From: JABFSM01 sp963762545
Lineage (GTDB): Bacteria; Gemmatimonadota; Gemmatimonadetes; Gemmatimonadales; GWC2-71-9
Assembly: GCA_963762545.1 (NCBI GenBank)
Contig: CAVXLC010000002.1
Location: forward strand, 62,001 to 126,000
DNA: 64,000 nt
Reading direction: 5' to 3'
Both the position numbers and the translations under genes were made by a program. Shown piece after piece: positions 17,017 through 25,134 of the stretch. Each line of letters starts with the position of its first letter. Positions within the stretch are counted from its first letter, which is position 1. A model generated the notes under the pieces. That model made no database searches. It had not been told where the DNA came from and was given only the letters and a program-made list of their open reading frames with translations.

Positions 17017-18549
17017 ATGACCTCGTTGACCCCCCTGTTCCTGGCCCTCTCGCTCGCCGGGGCCGCGGCCCCCAAGGCGCCTCCGCTCCGGTACACCGTG
17101 GATCTCAACGACCGGGCCGATTCGGTGTTCAAGGTCACCCTCCGGGTGGATTCGCTTCCCGCGGCGAGCGGCGTCTTCCAGTTCGCCGCCACCGCGCCGG
17201 GAACCTACCAGGTGATGGATATCGGCCGGTACGTCCGCCGATTCCGGGCCTTCGACGCCGCCGGCGCCGAGCTCGAATCCAGCCGCATCAACACCAACCA
17301 GTGGCGCATCACCTCGCCCGAACGGGTCCGGGTCATCCGGTACGAGATCCGCGAGACCTTCGATACCCCGGTCACCGAGCACCCGGTGTACCGGATGTGC
17401 GGCTCCTCGCTCAAAGCGGACCACGCCCTGATCAACGGGCAGGCGGTGTTCGGATTTCCCCGGGGCATGCAGGCGGTACCGATCTCGGTGCGGCTGCTGC
17501 GTCCCGGCTCCTGGCTGGTGGGCACGCCGCTGCACCAGCGGCTCGGCGTCTACCTCGCCGACGACTACGACCAGCTGGTGGATTCCCCGATCCTGGCGGG
17601 CCGGCTCACCCTCGCCGAGACCCGGGTGACCGGCGTGCCGGTCCGGATCCTGGTCTACTCCAGGGGCGCCCAGATCAAGGCGTCCCAGCTGCTCGGCTCG
17701 ATGCGGGGCATGCTCCAGGCGGCGGGCACGTTCCTGGGCAAGCTGCCGGTGGACCGCTACACCTTCCTGTTCCACTTCAGCGAAGTGGAGATGGGCGCCT
17801 GGGAGCATTCCTACGGCTCGGAATACGCCCTCAGGGACCGGCCCTTCACGAAGGAAGCCGGCACCGCGGTGACCGACATGGCGGCCCACGAATTCTTCCA
17901 CGTGGTCACCCCGCTCAACCTGCACTCCGAGATCATCGAGCACTTCAACTTCGAGACCCCGGTACCCTCGCGTCACCTCTGGCTCTACGAGGGCAGCACC
18001 GAATGGGCCGCCCACAAGATGCTGCTGGAGTCGGGCCTCACCTCCCTGCCGGACTACCTGGCCGGGCTGGTGGGCAAGATCCGCTACGACCGCCTCGGGT
18101 TCGACACCACCTATTCCCTCACCAAGCTGGCACTGACCTCCTACAGCGATTCCGGCCAGCGGCAGTACGGCAACATCTACGAGCGCGGCGCGGTGGTGGC
18201 CGGGCTCCTCGACATCAAGCTGCTGGAGCTTTCCGATGGGCAGCACGGCCTGCGTGACCTGATCGGCGGGCTCAGCCAGACCTACGGGAAGAAGCGCGCG
18301 TTTCCCGACGACTCGCTGTTCGCGATCCTGGGGGAGCGCACCTCGCCGGAGGTGCGGGATTTTCTGAGCCGCTACGTGGAAGGCGCGGAGCACCCGCCGG
18401 TCAAGGAATATTACGCCAAGCTCGGGCTCAAGCTCATCGAGGACGAGCGCGGGCTCCCGGTGCGCTTCGAGGTGGACTCCAGCGCATCGCCGGCGCAGCT
18501 CCGGCTCCGCGCGGCCTGGCTGGGGCGGCACCCCGTGCCGGTGACCTGA
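17017..18549 (+). CDS. M61-family metallopeptidase (glycyl aminopeptidase-like), no PDZ
   Basis: A 510-residue exported peptidase with a signal peptide ending near LAGAAA. The zinc motif HEFFH is at 291-295, followed about 40 residues on by WLYEGSTEWAA, which supplies the third glutamate ligand. The N-terminal half is the beta-rich M61 N domain (FQFAATAPGTYQVMD). Family members usually continue into a PDZ domain; this protein stops soon after the helical domain, with only a short tail after YYAKLGL. The likely substrate is small peptides outside the cytoplasm. The ATG at 17017 begins the signal sequence. Confidence 0.85.
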   Translation: MTSLTPLFLALSLAGAAAPKAPPLRYTVDLNDRADSVFKVTLRVDSLPAASGVFQFAATAPGTYQVMDIGRYVRRFRAFDAAGAELESSRINTNQWRITSPERVRVIRYEIRETFDTPVTEHPVYRMCGSSLKADHALINGQAVFGFPRGMQAVPISVRLLRPGSWLVGTPLHQRLGVYLADDYDQLVDSPILAGRLTLAETRVTGVPVRILVYSRGAQIKASQLLGSMRGMLQAAGTFLGKLPVDRYTFLFHFSEVEMGAWEHSYGSEYALRDRPFTKEAGTAVTDMAAHEFFHVVTPLNLHSEIIEHFNFETPVPSRHLWLYEGSTEWAAHKMLLESGLTSLPDYLAGLVGKIRYDRLGFDTTYSLTKLALTSYSDSGQRQYGNIYERGAVVAGLLDIKLLELSDGQHGLRDLIGGLSQTYGKKRAFPDDSLFAILGERTSPEVRDFLSRYVEGAEHPPVKEYYAKLGLKLIEDERGLPVRFEVDSSASPAQLRLRAAWLGRHPVPVT

Positions 18550-18556
18550 TCGCTCC

Positions 18557-18572
18557 TGTGACGCCGGTCACA
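18557..18572 (+). promoter_or_regulatory. Crp/Fnr-type operator candidate
   Basis: TGTGACGCCGGTCACA contains TGTGA-N6-TCACA, the exact Crp half-site pair. It sits eight bases after the M61 stop and about 80 bp before the heptad-repeat gene. CATATCTAAC immediately follows and could be a -10 region. No Crp-family regulator gene is in the window, so function is inferred. Confidence 0.45.
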
Positions 18573-18650
18573 TATCTAACAAGCGGTTCCTGCTATCGTC
18601 CCTCTCGGTGCGGTCGGAACGGATCGAAACCTCAACGCGGGAGAGAGACG

Positions 18651-18947
18651 ATGTCGATGATGCAACGGTACTCGCTGCTCACGGTGCTGCTGGTGGGGCT
18701 GGGAGCCGCGCCCCTCGCGGCGCAGGCGGGTCACCCCCGGCTCCGGAAAGCCGAGCGGCTCGAGCGGGTGGGTGAGCGCGCCGAGCGGGCCGGCGATCGC
18801 CTGGAGCGCCGCGGCGAGCGCCTCGAGCGATATGGGCACCAGCGGGCCGGCGAGCGGCTGGAGCGGAAGGGCGATCGCCTGGAGCGCCGCGGCGAGCGGG
18901 CCGAGCGGCGCGGCGAGCGCATCGAGCGCCGGCATGGCCGGCCGTAG
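18651..18947 (+). CDS. Secreted small protein of charged heptad repeats
   Basis: A 98-residue protein: signal peptide (cleavage near LAAQA, about residue 26), then eight copies of a seven-residue unit of pattern [A/G][E/D]R[L/A/I]ERx, such as GERLERR, with a five-residue GHQRA interruption after the fourth. The mature part is nearly all Glu, Arg, Gly and Leu and would form a highly charged single helix or coiled coil. GGGAGAGAGACG precedes the ATG. I do not recognise a named family. The repeat is also visible in DNA as a 21-base periodicity, so copy number could vary. A Crp-like site lies upstream. Confidence 0.75.
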   Translation: MSMMQRYSLLTVLLVGLGAAPLAAQAGHPRLRKAERLERVGERAERAGDRLERRGERLERYGHQRAGERLERKGDRLERRGERAERRGERIERRHGRP

Positions 18948-19032
18948 CCCGGCCGGCTGGGAGCGGTAACCGGGGCCGCACCGCCAATATCGTTCAAGAC
19001 GATGGCGGCCCCGCCACTCCAGATTCCGCCGC

Positions 19033-20184
19033 ATGAGACCCACCCCCCGCCGCTCCCTGCCACTCCGTCGTCCCGCCCGCCCCTGGGTCGGACTCCTGCT
19101 CCTCGCCGCCGGCCTGCATTCGGCGCCGGCCTCGGCGCAGCAGCCGCGCCGGCTCGAATCGGTGCTCAGCTTCAGGACCGTCAAGGTGGCCAACGGCATC
19201 TACGCCTTCATCACCCCGGAAGAGCGGAGCGGCTTCCAGGCGGGCAACTCGATCGCCGTGATCGGCGATGACGGCGTGCTGGTCGTGGACACCGGCAACC
19301 TGCCGTCGTCCACCCGCCGCCAGATCGCCGAGCTCAGGAAGTTGACCAGCCTCCCGGTGCGCTACGTGGTGAATACCCACTGGCATCCCGATCACAACCT
19401 GGGGAACGCGGAGTACCGGGCCGCCTTTCCCGGCGTGACCATCGTGGGGACCACCGCCACCCGCGAAGGGATCATCGCCCGCGTGCCGGTCTACTTCGGG
19501 CAGATGAAGGGGTTCCTTCCCACCGATTCCGTCCTGAGGCTCCGGCTCTCCACCGGCAAGACCCGCGACGGGACGCCGCTCAGCGAGGCCCAGCGCGTGA
19601 TGTGGCGGATCGACGTGGACGACTTCGCCGAGTTCTATCCCGAGGTCCTCACCGCGAAAGCCGAGCCGCCCACGCTGCTGGTGGACGACAGCCTGACCCT
19701 GACCCTGGGGCGGCGCGAGGTCAAGGTGATCAGCCTGGGCCGCGGGAATACCGCGGGCGATTCCTTCGTCTACGTCCCCGACGCCAGGGCGCTCATCACC
19801 GGGGATCTGCTGACCATGCCCTGTCCCTTTCCCGGCACGGCGTTCTTCGGCGACTGGGTCCGCGACCTCGACTATCTGAAACGGCTGGACGCCGCCGTCA
19901 TCGTCCCCGGGCACGGAGACGTGCAGCACGACTATCAGTACCTCGACCTGGTGCGGGAGCTGCTGGTCTACACCCGCGCCCAGGCCCGGGCCGCCGTGAA
20001 GGACGGGCTCGGCTTCGACGAGGCGCTGAAGCGGGTGAGCTTTGCCGATTTCATCCCCCGGTTCTCGGGGGGTGACCTGGTGCGGACCGACGCCTTCAAC
20101 AGCTTCTACGCCTTTGCCGCGGTCCAGCGGGCCTACGACGAGGCGCGGTACTTCGCGGAAGGATTCCTGCCCAGGGCTCCCTAG
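19033..20184 (+). CDS. Exported metallo-beta-lactamase-fold hydrolase
   Basis: A 383-residue protein with a basic N terminus and a signal peptide ending near ASAQ. The zinc-binding HxHxDH motif is at 116-121 (HWHPDH). The fold is supported by DDGVLVVDTG, SLGRGNTAGDSFVY, ITGDLL and VPGHG, which provide the remaining histidine and aspartate ligands. The sequence is closer to the broad subclass-B-like hydrolases than to any proven beta-lactamase, so I do not call antibiotic resistance. The stop overlaps the convergent esterase stop by four bases. Confidence 0.86.
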   Translation: MRPTPRRSLPLRRPARPWVGLLLLAAGLHSAPASAQQPRRLESVLSFRTVKVANGIYAFITPEERSGFQAGNSIAVIGDDGVLVVDTGNLPSSTRRQIAELRKLTSLPVRYVVNTHWHPDHNLGNAEYRAAFPGVTIVGTTATREGIIARVPVYFGQMKGFLPTDSVLRLRLSTGKTRDGTPLSEAQRVMWRIDVDDFAEFYPEVLTAKAEPPTLLVDDSLTLTLGRREVKVISLGRGNTAGDSFVYVPDARALITGDLLTMPCPFPGTAFFGDWVRDLDYLKRLDAAVIVPGHGDVQHDYQYLDLVRELLVYTRAQARAAVKDGLGFDEALKRVSFADFIPRFSGGDLVRTDAFNSFYAFAAVQRAYDEARYFAEGFLPRAP

Positions 20185-20942
20185 CGCGCGGCGAGCCAGG
20201 CCGCCGCCACCTTGAGCAGCGGAAGGTTCACGGCGTGCGGCCCGGTGAATTCGTGGTACTCCACCTCGTAGCCCTGGGCCTTGAGGTCGGGCACGATCCG
20301 GCGGCTGGCGCCGTCGATCGGGAGGATGCGGTCCTGGGTGCCGTGGGTGATGAAGATCCTGGGGTGTCCCGCGGGCTCGCCCGCGGCCACGAACCCCGGT
20401 GAGAACGCCGCGATGCGGCGGAACAGGTCGCCGTTGATCCGGCCGATGGAGAGCGCGTAGCTCGCGCCGTCGGAAAACCCCGCGAGGCTCACCCGCGCCG
20501 GGTCGGTGCGGACCCGCTCGAAGGCCCAGGTCAGGGCCAGGTCGATGAACCGGATGTCCGCGCCGTAGTCCCCGTGGACCACATCCCAGGTCACGTCCCG
20601 GGAATCGGGCGCCAGCAGCACCAGCCCGGTGTCGTCAGCCAGAGTCTTCATCGGAATGATCAGCTCGGCGGCTTCCTGCCCCGCGCCGTGCAGCAGGAGC
20701 GCCAGCGGAGCCGCCTGGTCCCGGCGATAACCCGCCGGCACGTAGAGCAATCCGTCGCGGGCGCCGCCCAGCCCGAGCGGCCGGAGCCCGGGAGCCACCG
20801 CCTGGTTCGGCGTCCGGATCCGCGCGTGCAGGCGTCCATCGCCCCGGCGGGCTCGCGGCCCGGGGCGGGGAATGGTCCACCCGCCGGCCGCCATCGCACC
20901 GGTGCCGGCGATGAGGTGCCGCAGGGCGTCCCGCCGGTTCAC
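20181..20942 (-). CDS. Exported alpha/beta-hydrolase esterase (PHB-depolymerase/phospholipase-like)
   Basis: A 253-residue protein. The N terminus MNRRDALRHLIAGTG suggests a Tat-type signal. Fold features are LLLHGAGQ (oxyanion region), the nucleophile elbow GFSDGAS, the acid in HGTQD and the base in GPHAVN, which completes a Ser-Asp-His triad. This is the pattern of small exported carboxylesterases related to phospholipase/carboxylesterase and PHB depolymerase. It is probably co-directional with the AraC gene 18 bp upstream, which may regulate it. Confidence 0.82.
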   Translation of the reverse strand: MNRRDALRHLIAGTGAMAAGGWTIPRPGPRARRGDGRLHARIRTPNQAVAPGLRPLGLGGARDGLLYVPAGYRRDQAAPLALLLHGAGQEAAELIIPMKTLADDTGLVLLAPDSRDVTWDVVHGDYGADIRFIDLALTWAFERVRTDPARVSLAGFSDGASYALSIGRINGDLFRRIAAFSPGFVAAGEPAGHPRIFITHGTQDRILPIDGASRRIVPDLKAQGYEVEYHEFTGPHAVNLPLLKVAAAWLAAR

Positions 20943-20960
20943 CCGGGTCTCCGCACCGGT

Positions 20961-21740
20961 CTAGTTGAGCGCGTGACGGGAGCGGCCGGAGGCGTAGGCA
21001 CCCGGCGTCACGCCCACCATCCGCTTGAAGTGGCGGGTCAGATGGCTCTGATCCGCAAATCCGCACGAGGCCGCCGCCTGGGCCGGTCCCATGCCGGCAT
21101 CCAGCAGATGCTGGGCCTCGGCGATGCGCCGCTGCATGTAGTAGGCGTACGGCGTGAGCCCGTATCGGTCCGCGAAGGCCCGGATCAGGCGGTAGCGGCT
21201 GAGGCCCGCGACCCGCGCGATGTCGGCGAGCGCGACGGGCCGCGCCCGGTGCGCGTCGATGTATTCCTTGGCCCGGCTGAGCGCCGCGGGCGAGGGCCGC
21301 CGCGGTCGCTCCGGGGCTCCGCGCGCGCCGGCATGGGTCCAGAGCTGCTGGAGGGCCGCCACCAGGAGCTCTTCCATCGCGAGCGGAGTGTCCTGGTCCT
21401 CGACCGCCGCCAGCGCCGCCTTGACCCGGTGGGCCAGCCGCGAGTCCTCGATCACATGCCGCCCGAACACCTCGGTGGCGCTGGACGCCCCCGCCTCCTC
21501 CACCAGGGACGCGAGGAGCTCAGGGGAAGGATAGAAGGCCCGGTACCGCCACTCCCGCCCCCCGGGCGACCAGGCGCTGTGGACCGCGCCGGGACGGATG
21601 ACCAGCACATCGGAGACCCCGGCGCCGCGGGTCACGTTCTCGCTCCGGACCGTGGCGCCCCCCCGCTCGAAGACCCCGATCGCCCAGGTATCGTGGGTGT
21701 GCGGCGTGAAGGTGTGGGCATGGTACGTGGCGCGCAGCAC
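20961..21740 (-). CDS. AraC-family transcriptional regulator
   Basis: About 259 residues: an N-terminal cupin-like effector domain (FTPHTHDTWAIGVFERG, VIRPGAVHSA) and a C-terminal double helix-turn-helix (LADIARVAGLSRYRLIRAF and QAAASCGFADQSHLTRHFKR). The GTG at 21740 is the first usual start. The frame continues upstream with family-like sequence (RRPALREQTAFATLPILGG) back to a CTG overlapping the DinB stop, so the true N terminus may be longer. The genes DinB, AraC and esterase follow one another closely on the minus strand and may be one transcript. Confidence 0.88.
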   Translation of the reverse strand: MLRATYHAHTFTPHTHDTWAIGVFERGGATVRSENVTRGAGVSDVLVIRPGAVHSAWSPGGREWRYRAFYPSPELLASLVEEAGASSATEVFGRHVIEDSRLAHRVKAALAAVEDQDTPLAMEELLVAALQQLWTHAGARGAPERPRRPSPAALSRAKEYIDAHRARPVALADIARVAGLSRYRLIRAFADRYGLTPYAYYMQRRIAEAQHLLDAGMGPAQAAASCGFADQSHLTRHFKRMVGVTPGAYASGRSRHALN

Positions 21741-21811
21741 GCCGATGCCGCCCAGGATCGGAAGGGTGGCGAAGGCGGTCTGCTCCCGGAGCGCCGGACG
21801 CCGCAGGCGCG

Positions 21812-22387
21812 TCAGGGCTTCTTGCTCCAGGGCGGCACCACCCCGTTCATCCGCGCGTACGCGATGAGCTGGCCCAGGTGCTCGTGCTGGTCGGCCACGA
21901 ATTCGGTGAACAGCATGGACACGCTGTGTTCCTGGCCGAAGCTCTTCACCTTGCCGGTGTTCAGCACCGCGTCCGCCCCCTCGAGCACCGTCTTCTGGTA
22001 GGCAAACGCCGCCTTGAGATGGCGGATCACCTCGGCCTTGTCGGTGACCTTCTCCAGATTGGCGAAGACCTCCCGGCCGGTGCCCATGTTGAGGTCCGCG
22101 GGCGGCTTGGCCCCGACCGACAGCGGCAGGAAGACGTAGTGCTCCGAGGCGATGTGCATCAGGACCTCGGAGACCGACCGGATCCCGGCCGCCGGGCGCC
22201 AGCTGTACTTGTCCGCCGGAAACGCCTCGGCGAGGCCGACGACCTTGTCCTCGACGTCCTTCATGTTGTTCAGATACTCGCTCCGCAGCGCGGCCGGTGT
22301 GGCGTTGGGGCCGGGATCCTGTGCGGCGAGCGGGAAGGCCCAGAGGGCGGGGAGAAGCAGGAGCGCGCTCGTGCGGGACGTTGCCAT
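21812..22387 (-). CDS. Exported DinB-family protein
   Basis: A 191-residue protein with a clear signal peptide (ALLLLPALWAFPLAAQ) followed by a DinB four-helix bundle. The metal-ligand histidines of the family are visible in VLMHIASEHY and near the end in ADQHEHLGQLIAYAR. DinB proteins are usually cytoplasmic thiol-transferase-like enzymes; an exported one is less common, though frequent in this kind of bacterium. The function of this member is unknown. The gene diverges from the YceI gene across 168 bp. Confidence 0.82.
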   Translation of the reverse strand: MATSRTSALLLLPALWAFPLAAQDPGPNATPAALRSEYLNNMKDVEDKVVGLAEAFPADKYSWRPAAGIRSVSEVLMHIASEHYVFLPLSVGAKPPADLNMGTGREVFANLEKVTDKAEVIRHLKAAFAYQKTVLEGADAVLNTGKVKSFGQEHSVSMLFTEFVADQHEHLGQLIAYARMNGVVPPWSKKP

Positions 22388-22555
22388 ACGGACCTTTCCT
22401 CTGGGGTGTCGGAATATGATATCACGACGGGGACCGGGTCGCCGAAGTTGCGCCCCGCCGGTTCCGGGCTCAACGCGCCGCCCCGGGCGCCCGTACTGAC
22501 ACCGGGTGCCGGGCGCGCGGCGCGGCACGGAAACCTCGAATCGTTCACCCGGAAG

Positions 22556-23248
22556 ATGACTCAGACCATGCAGCGGAACGTCCTCCTCATTGCGTGCGCC
22601 ACCCTGCTGCTCCCCCTTTCCCTTGCGGCCCAGGCGGGCGGCAAGCCCCGCAAGCCGGCCAGGACCGCCAAGACCGCCAAGGCCCCTGCGCCGGTGCCGG
22701 TGCATCTGGTGCTGGCGCCCGAGGGCAATGAGGTGCGGTTCATCGTCCGGGAGCAGCTGGCCGGCGTCGAGCTCCCCAACGACGCCATCGGGAAGAGCAA
22801 CGCCGTGACCGGCGGGATCGTGCTGGACGGCACCGGCAAGGTGGATTCGGCCGGCTCGAAGATCTCGGTGGATCTGGCCACTCTCAAGAGCGACCGCGAC
22901 CGGCGGGATGGATTCATCAAGCGCCGCACCCTGGTGGTGGACTCCTTCCCGACCGCCACCATCACCGTGACCGACCTGGCCGGCCTCCCCGCCGTACTGC
23001 CCACCTCGGGAACGATGACGCTCACCCTGCTGGGAAACTTCACGGTGCACGGCGTCACCAAGCCGACCACCTGGACGGTGACCACCGCCGCCAATGGAAA
23101 TGAATTCACCGGCAAGGCATCCACCCACATCAAGTTCGGCGACTTCAACATGACCCAGCCGCGGGTGCCGATCGTGCTGAGCGTGGTGGACGACATCCTG
23201 CTCGAATACGACTTCCACCTGGTCAAGCAGGCGCCCGCCCAGCCCTGA
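22556..23248 (+). CDS. YceI-family periplasmic protein
   Basis: A 230-residue exported protein; an ATG at 22568 would give a shorter but still complete signal peptide. After a Lys/Pro/Ala-rich linker the mature domain shows the YceI lipocalin-like pattern: VRFIVREQL, a SKISVDLATLKSD strand with RDGFIKRRTL (the family D..R....F motif), FTVHGVTKP and a final DDILLEYDF. YceI proteins bind polyisoprenoid or other long lipids in the periplasm. No partner cytochrome b561 gene is nearby. Confidence 0.85.
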   Translation: MTQTMQRNVLLIACATLLLPLSLAAQAGGKPRKPARTAKTAKAPAPVPVHLVLAPEGNEVRFIVREQLAGVELPNDAIGKSNAVTGGIVLDGTGKVDSAGSKISVDLATLKSDRDRRDGFIKRRTLVVDSFPTATITVTDLAGLPAVLPTSGTMTLTLLGNFTVHGVTKPTTWTVTTAANGNEFTGKASTHIKFGDFNMTQPRVPIVLSVVDDILLEYDFHLVKQAPAQP

Positions 23249-23438
23249 GGCGGCTCCCTGCAGGCCCTGGCGCGGCCCGGTGAACCGGGGCGCCGGGGCC
23301 GGGCACGCAGCCTCCTGCACCATCCGATCCGCCGTTTTGCAAAGTACCAGACCATTCCCGCCGAGTTCTTTATGTGCTCCGGCGCTCCATTCGATTTATC
23401 CCCTGATCTCATGCGGGCTAGCGTTTTCTGCGGCCGGG
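23249..23438. other. Gene-free region upstream of the pilin promoter
   Basis: 190 bp with lower G+C than its surroundings, including GTTTTGCAAAG (23333-23343), a TTCTTTATGTG stretch and CGATTTATCCCC. No gene of convincing codon use is present. It is the expected place for enhancer-binding sites of a sigma-54 activator. Confidence 0.5.
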
Positions 23439-23454
23439 TGGCACCCCGGTTGCT
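23439..23454 (+). promoter_or_regulatory. Sigma-54 (-24/-12) promoter of the pilin gene
   Basis: TGGCACCCCGGTTGCT matches the sigma-54 consensus TGGCAC-N5-TTGCW at every fixed position, including GG at -24 and GC at -12 with correct spacing. Transcription would start near 23465, about 70 bases before the pilin ATG at 23534. Pilin genes in several proteobacteria are sigma-54 dependent. A low-G+C upstream stretch (about 23330-23410) could hold activator or IHF sites. Confidence 0.75.
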
Positions 23455-23533
23455 TTGTTTCTTGGGGTATGGAGGCATGAGCGGCCTCGGGTGCATTTTC
23501 ACGCGCGCAACGTCACTCCAGGAGGACAATCTG

Positions 23534-23917
23534 ATGCGGAACCGGAAGGGCTTCACGCTGATCGAGCTGCTCATCGTGGTGGTGATCATCGGCATTCTTG
23601 CCGCGATTGCCCTCCCCAAGTTTGCGGCCACCAAGGACAAGGCCAAGCTTGCCTCGATCAAGACCGACCTGCGGAACATGATGACGGCCCAGGAGGCGTA
23701 CTTCTCCGACTACGCGATCTACGGCTCCCTGGCCCAGCTTCAGACCGCGAGCAACTTCGGGTTGAGCAACGGCAATACCGGTGCGGCGGCCGGCGTGGTC
23801 AGCGGGTTCACCGCGACGGTGACCAACAGTTCGATCACCGCCGGGTTCAACCAGTGCACCGTGCAGGTCGGCGCCGGCGCGGCCTCGACGGTGGATGGCG
23901 TGATCGTCTGCTCGTGA
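23534..23917 (+). CDS. Type IV pilin / pseudopilin major subunit
   Basis: A 127-residue prepilin. The leader MRNRKG is cut before the canonical FTLIELLIVVVIIGILAAIA, with Glu5 of the mature protein present. A short globular domain ends with two cysteines (QCTVQ and VIVCS), positioned as the C-terminal disulfide loop of major pilins. AGGAGG lies eight bases before the ATG. It stands alone between a sigma-54 promoter and a strong terminator, which fits a highly expressed monocistronic pilin gene. The rest of the pilus machinery is not in the window. A GspG-like pseudopilin is the alternative. Confidence 0.9.
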   Translation: MRNRKGFTLIELLIVVVIIGILAAIALPKFAATKDKAKLASIKTDLRNMMTAQEAYFSDYAIYGSLAQLQTASNFGLSNGNTGAAAGVVSGFTATVTNSSITAGFNQCTVQVGAGAASTVDGVIVCS

Positions 23918-23951
23918 CCTGACGAGTGGTGCAGGACTCCTGGCGGCAGGA

Positions 23952-23981
23952 GGCGGGTCCCGAGGGCGGGACCCGCCTTTT
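23952..23981 (+). terminator. Intrinsic terminator of the pilin gene
   Basis: A perfect 10-bp GC stem (GGCGGGTCCC at 23952-23961 with its complement at 23968-23977), a 6-base loop and TTTT at 23978-23981 lie 34 bp after the pilin stop. Confidence 0.87.
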
Positions 23982-24061
23982 GCTTTGGGGGCTCACGCGA
24001 GGGCGCCTCGCGGGATACCTTCTTTTTGCCCCCTTCGGTCCCCCCCCCACAAGGAGCCAGC

Positions 24062-24631
24062 ATGAGCCTGATCGATCGCGCCAAAGCAATCCTTCTCACC
24101 CCTCAGAAGGAATGGCCGGTCATCGAGGCGGAATCCACGTCGGTCGCCGCCCTGTACACCGGCTACATCATTCCGCTCGCCGCGATTCCCGCGGTCGCGA
24201 GCTTCATCGGCCTGTCGGTCTTCGGATTCGGCGGTATCCTGCGGGTGCCGATGGGGATGGGGATCACCGGGGCGATTGTCCGCTTCGTGGGGACCCTGAT
24301 CGGGGTGTACATCCTGGCCCTCATCATCGACGCGCTGGCGCCGACCTTCGGCGGCCAGAAGAGCCAGATCCAGGCCCTCAAGCTGGCCGCCTACTCCAGC
24401 ACCGCGTCCTGGCTGGCCGGGATCTTCATGCTCATCCCCGCGCTGGCCATTCTCGGGATCGTGGGCCTGTACTCCCTCTACCTCCTGTACGCCGGCCTCC
24501 CGGTGATGATGAAGTCGCCGGCGGACAAGGCGATGGGGTATACGGTGGTCGTGATCCTGGCCGCGATCGTGCTGTTTGCCGTCGTCGGCGCGATCACCGC
24601 CCGCATGATGGGGTACGGAGCCTGGTACTGA
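24062..24631 (+). CDS. Yip1-family membrane protein
   Basis: A 189-residue protein starting MSLIDRAKAILLTPQKEWPVI, the characteristic Yip1 N-terminal motif, followed by five hydrophobic segments and LIDALAPTFGGQKSQIQALKL between helices. Bacterial Yip1 proteins are membrane proteins of unknown role. AAGGAG precedes the ATG. The gene is set off from the pilin by a terminator and converges on the CHRD gene. Confidence 0.82.
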   Translation: MSLIDRAKAILLTPQKEWPVIEAESTSVAALYTGYIIPLAAIPAVASFIGLSVFGFGGILRVPMGMGITGAIVRFVGTLIGVYILALIIDALAPTFGGQKSQIQALKLAAYSSTASWLAGIFMLIPALAILGIVGLYSLYLLYAGLPVMMKSPADKAMGYTVVVILAAIVLFAVVGAITARMMGYGAWY

Positions 24632-24651
24632 CCGGCTGACCCCGGCCGCGT

Positions 24652-25134
24652 CTACAGGACGGTGATCTGCCCCCGGATCGCGCCGTCGGGGTCGGCCGCG
24701 GTGTGAATGTCGATGTAGGCGTTGCCGCTCCGGATCTTGGCGGCCAGGGACTCCATGGTCTCCCCGCCCAGCAGGTTGTGGGACTGGATGCTTCCGGAGC
24801 TGAGGTTTCCGCTGAACACTCCCGCGGCCGGCGGCGTCGGGAGCAGATCGACCACAATGGCGCCGACCCCGTCGGCCGCGCCGACGTGAAGGTGCGCCAT
24901 CGTGATATCGGTCAGCACCGACACCGTGATGTTGAATTTGATCGAGTTGTCGTTGCCGATGATGACGATCCCGGTGCCGGTGGCGGTGGTTCCCACCGGC
25001 GCGGGGCGCACCGCGTCCCCGTTCAGTCGCGCCACATAGGTGATTTCGCCCGGGGGATCGATCCCCTGGCTGCCGCACCCCGCTCCGGCCAGGAGCGCGG
25101 CGGCGGCCAGGGTTCCCAGCCTCCCGCAGGTCAC
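24652..25134 (-). CDS. CHRD-domain lipoprotein
   Basis: A 160-residue protein with a lipobox (LLAGAGC) and a single CHRD domain: YVARLNGDAVRPAP, MAHLHVGAADGVGAIVVDL and the closing IHTAADPDGAIRGQI. CHRD domains occur in eukaryotic chordin and in many bacterial secreted proteins; their role here is unknown. The GTG start overlaps the stop of the upstream small basic protein (GTGA), so the two are translationally coupled. Confidence 0.85.
   Translation of the reverse strand: MTCGRLGTLAAAALLAGAGCGSQGIDPPGEITYVARLNGDAVRPAPVGTTATGTGIVIIGNDNSIKFNITVSVLTDITMAHLHVGAADGVGAIVVDLLPTPPAAGVFSGNLSSGSIQSHNLLGGETMESLAAKIRSGNAYIDIHTAADPDGAIRGQITVL

Noticed and set aside
19033..20184. Calling the MBL-fold gene a beta-lactamase resistance gene
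   Set aside because: The HxHxDH motif is shared by many hydrolases; no evidence for antibiotic hydrolysis.
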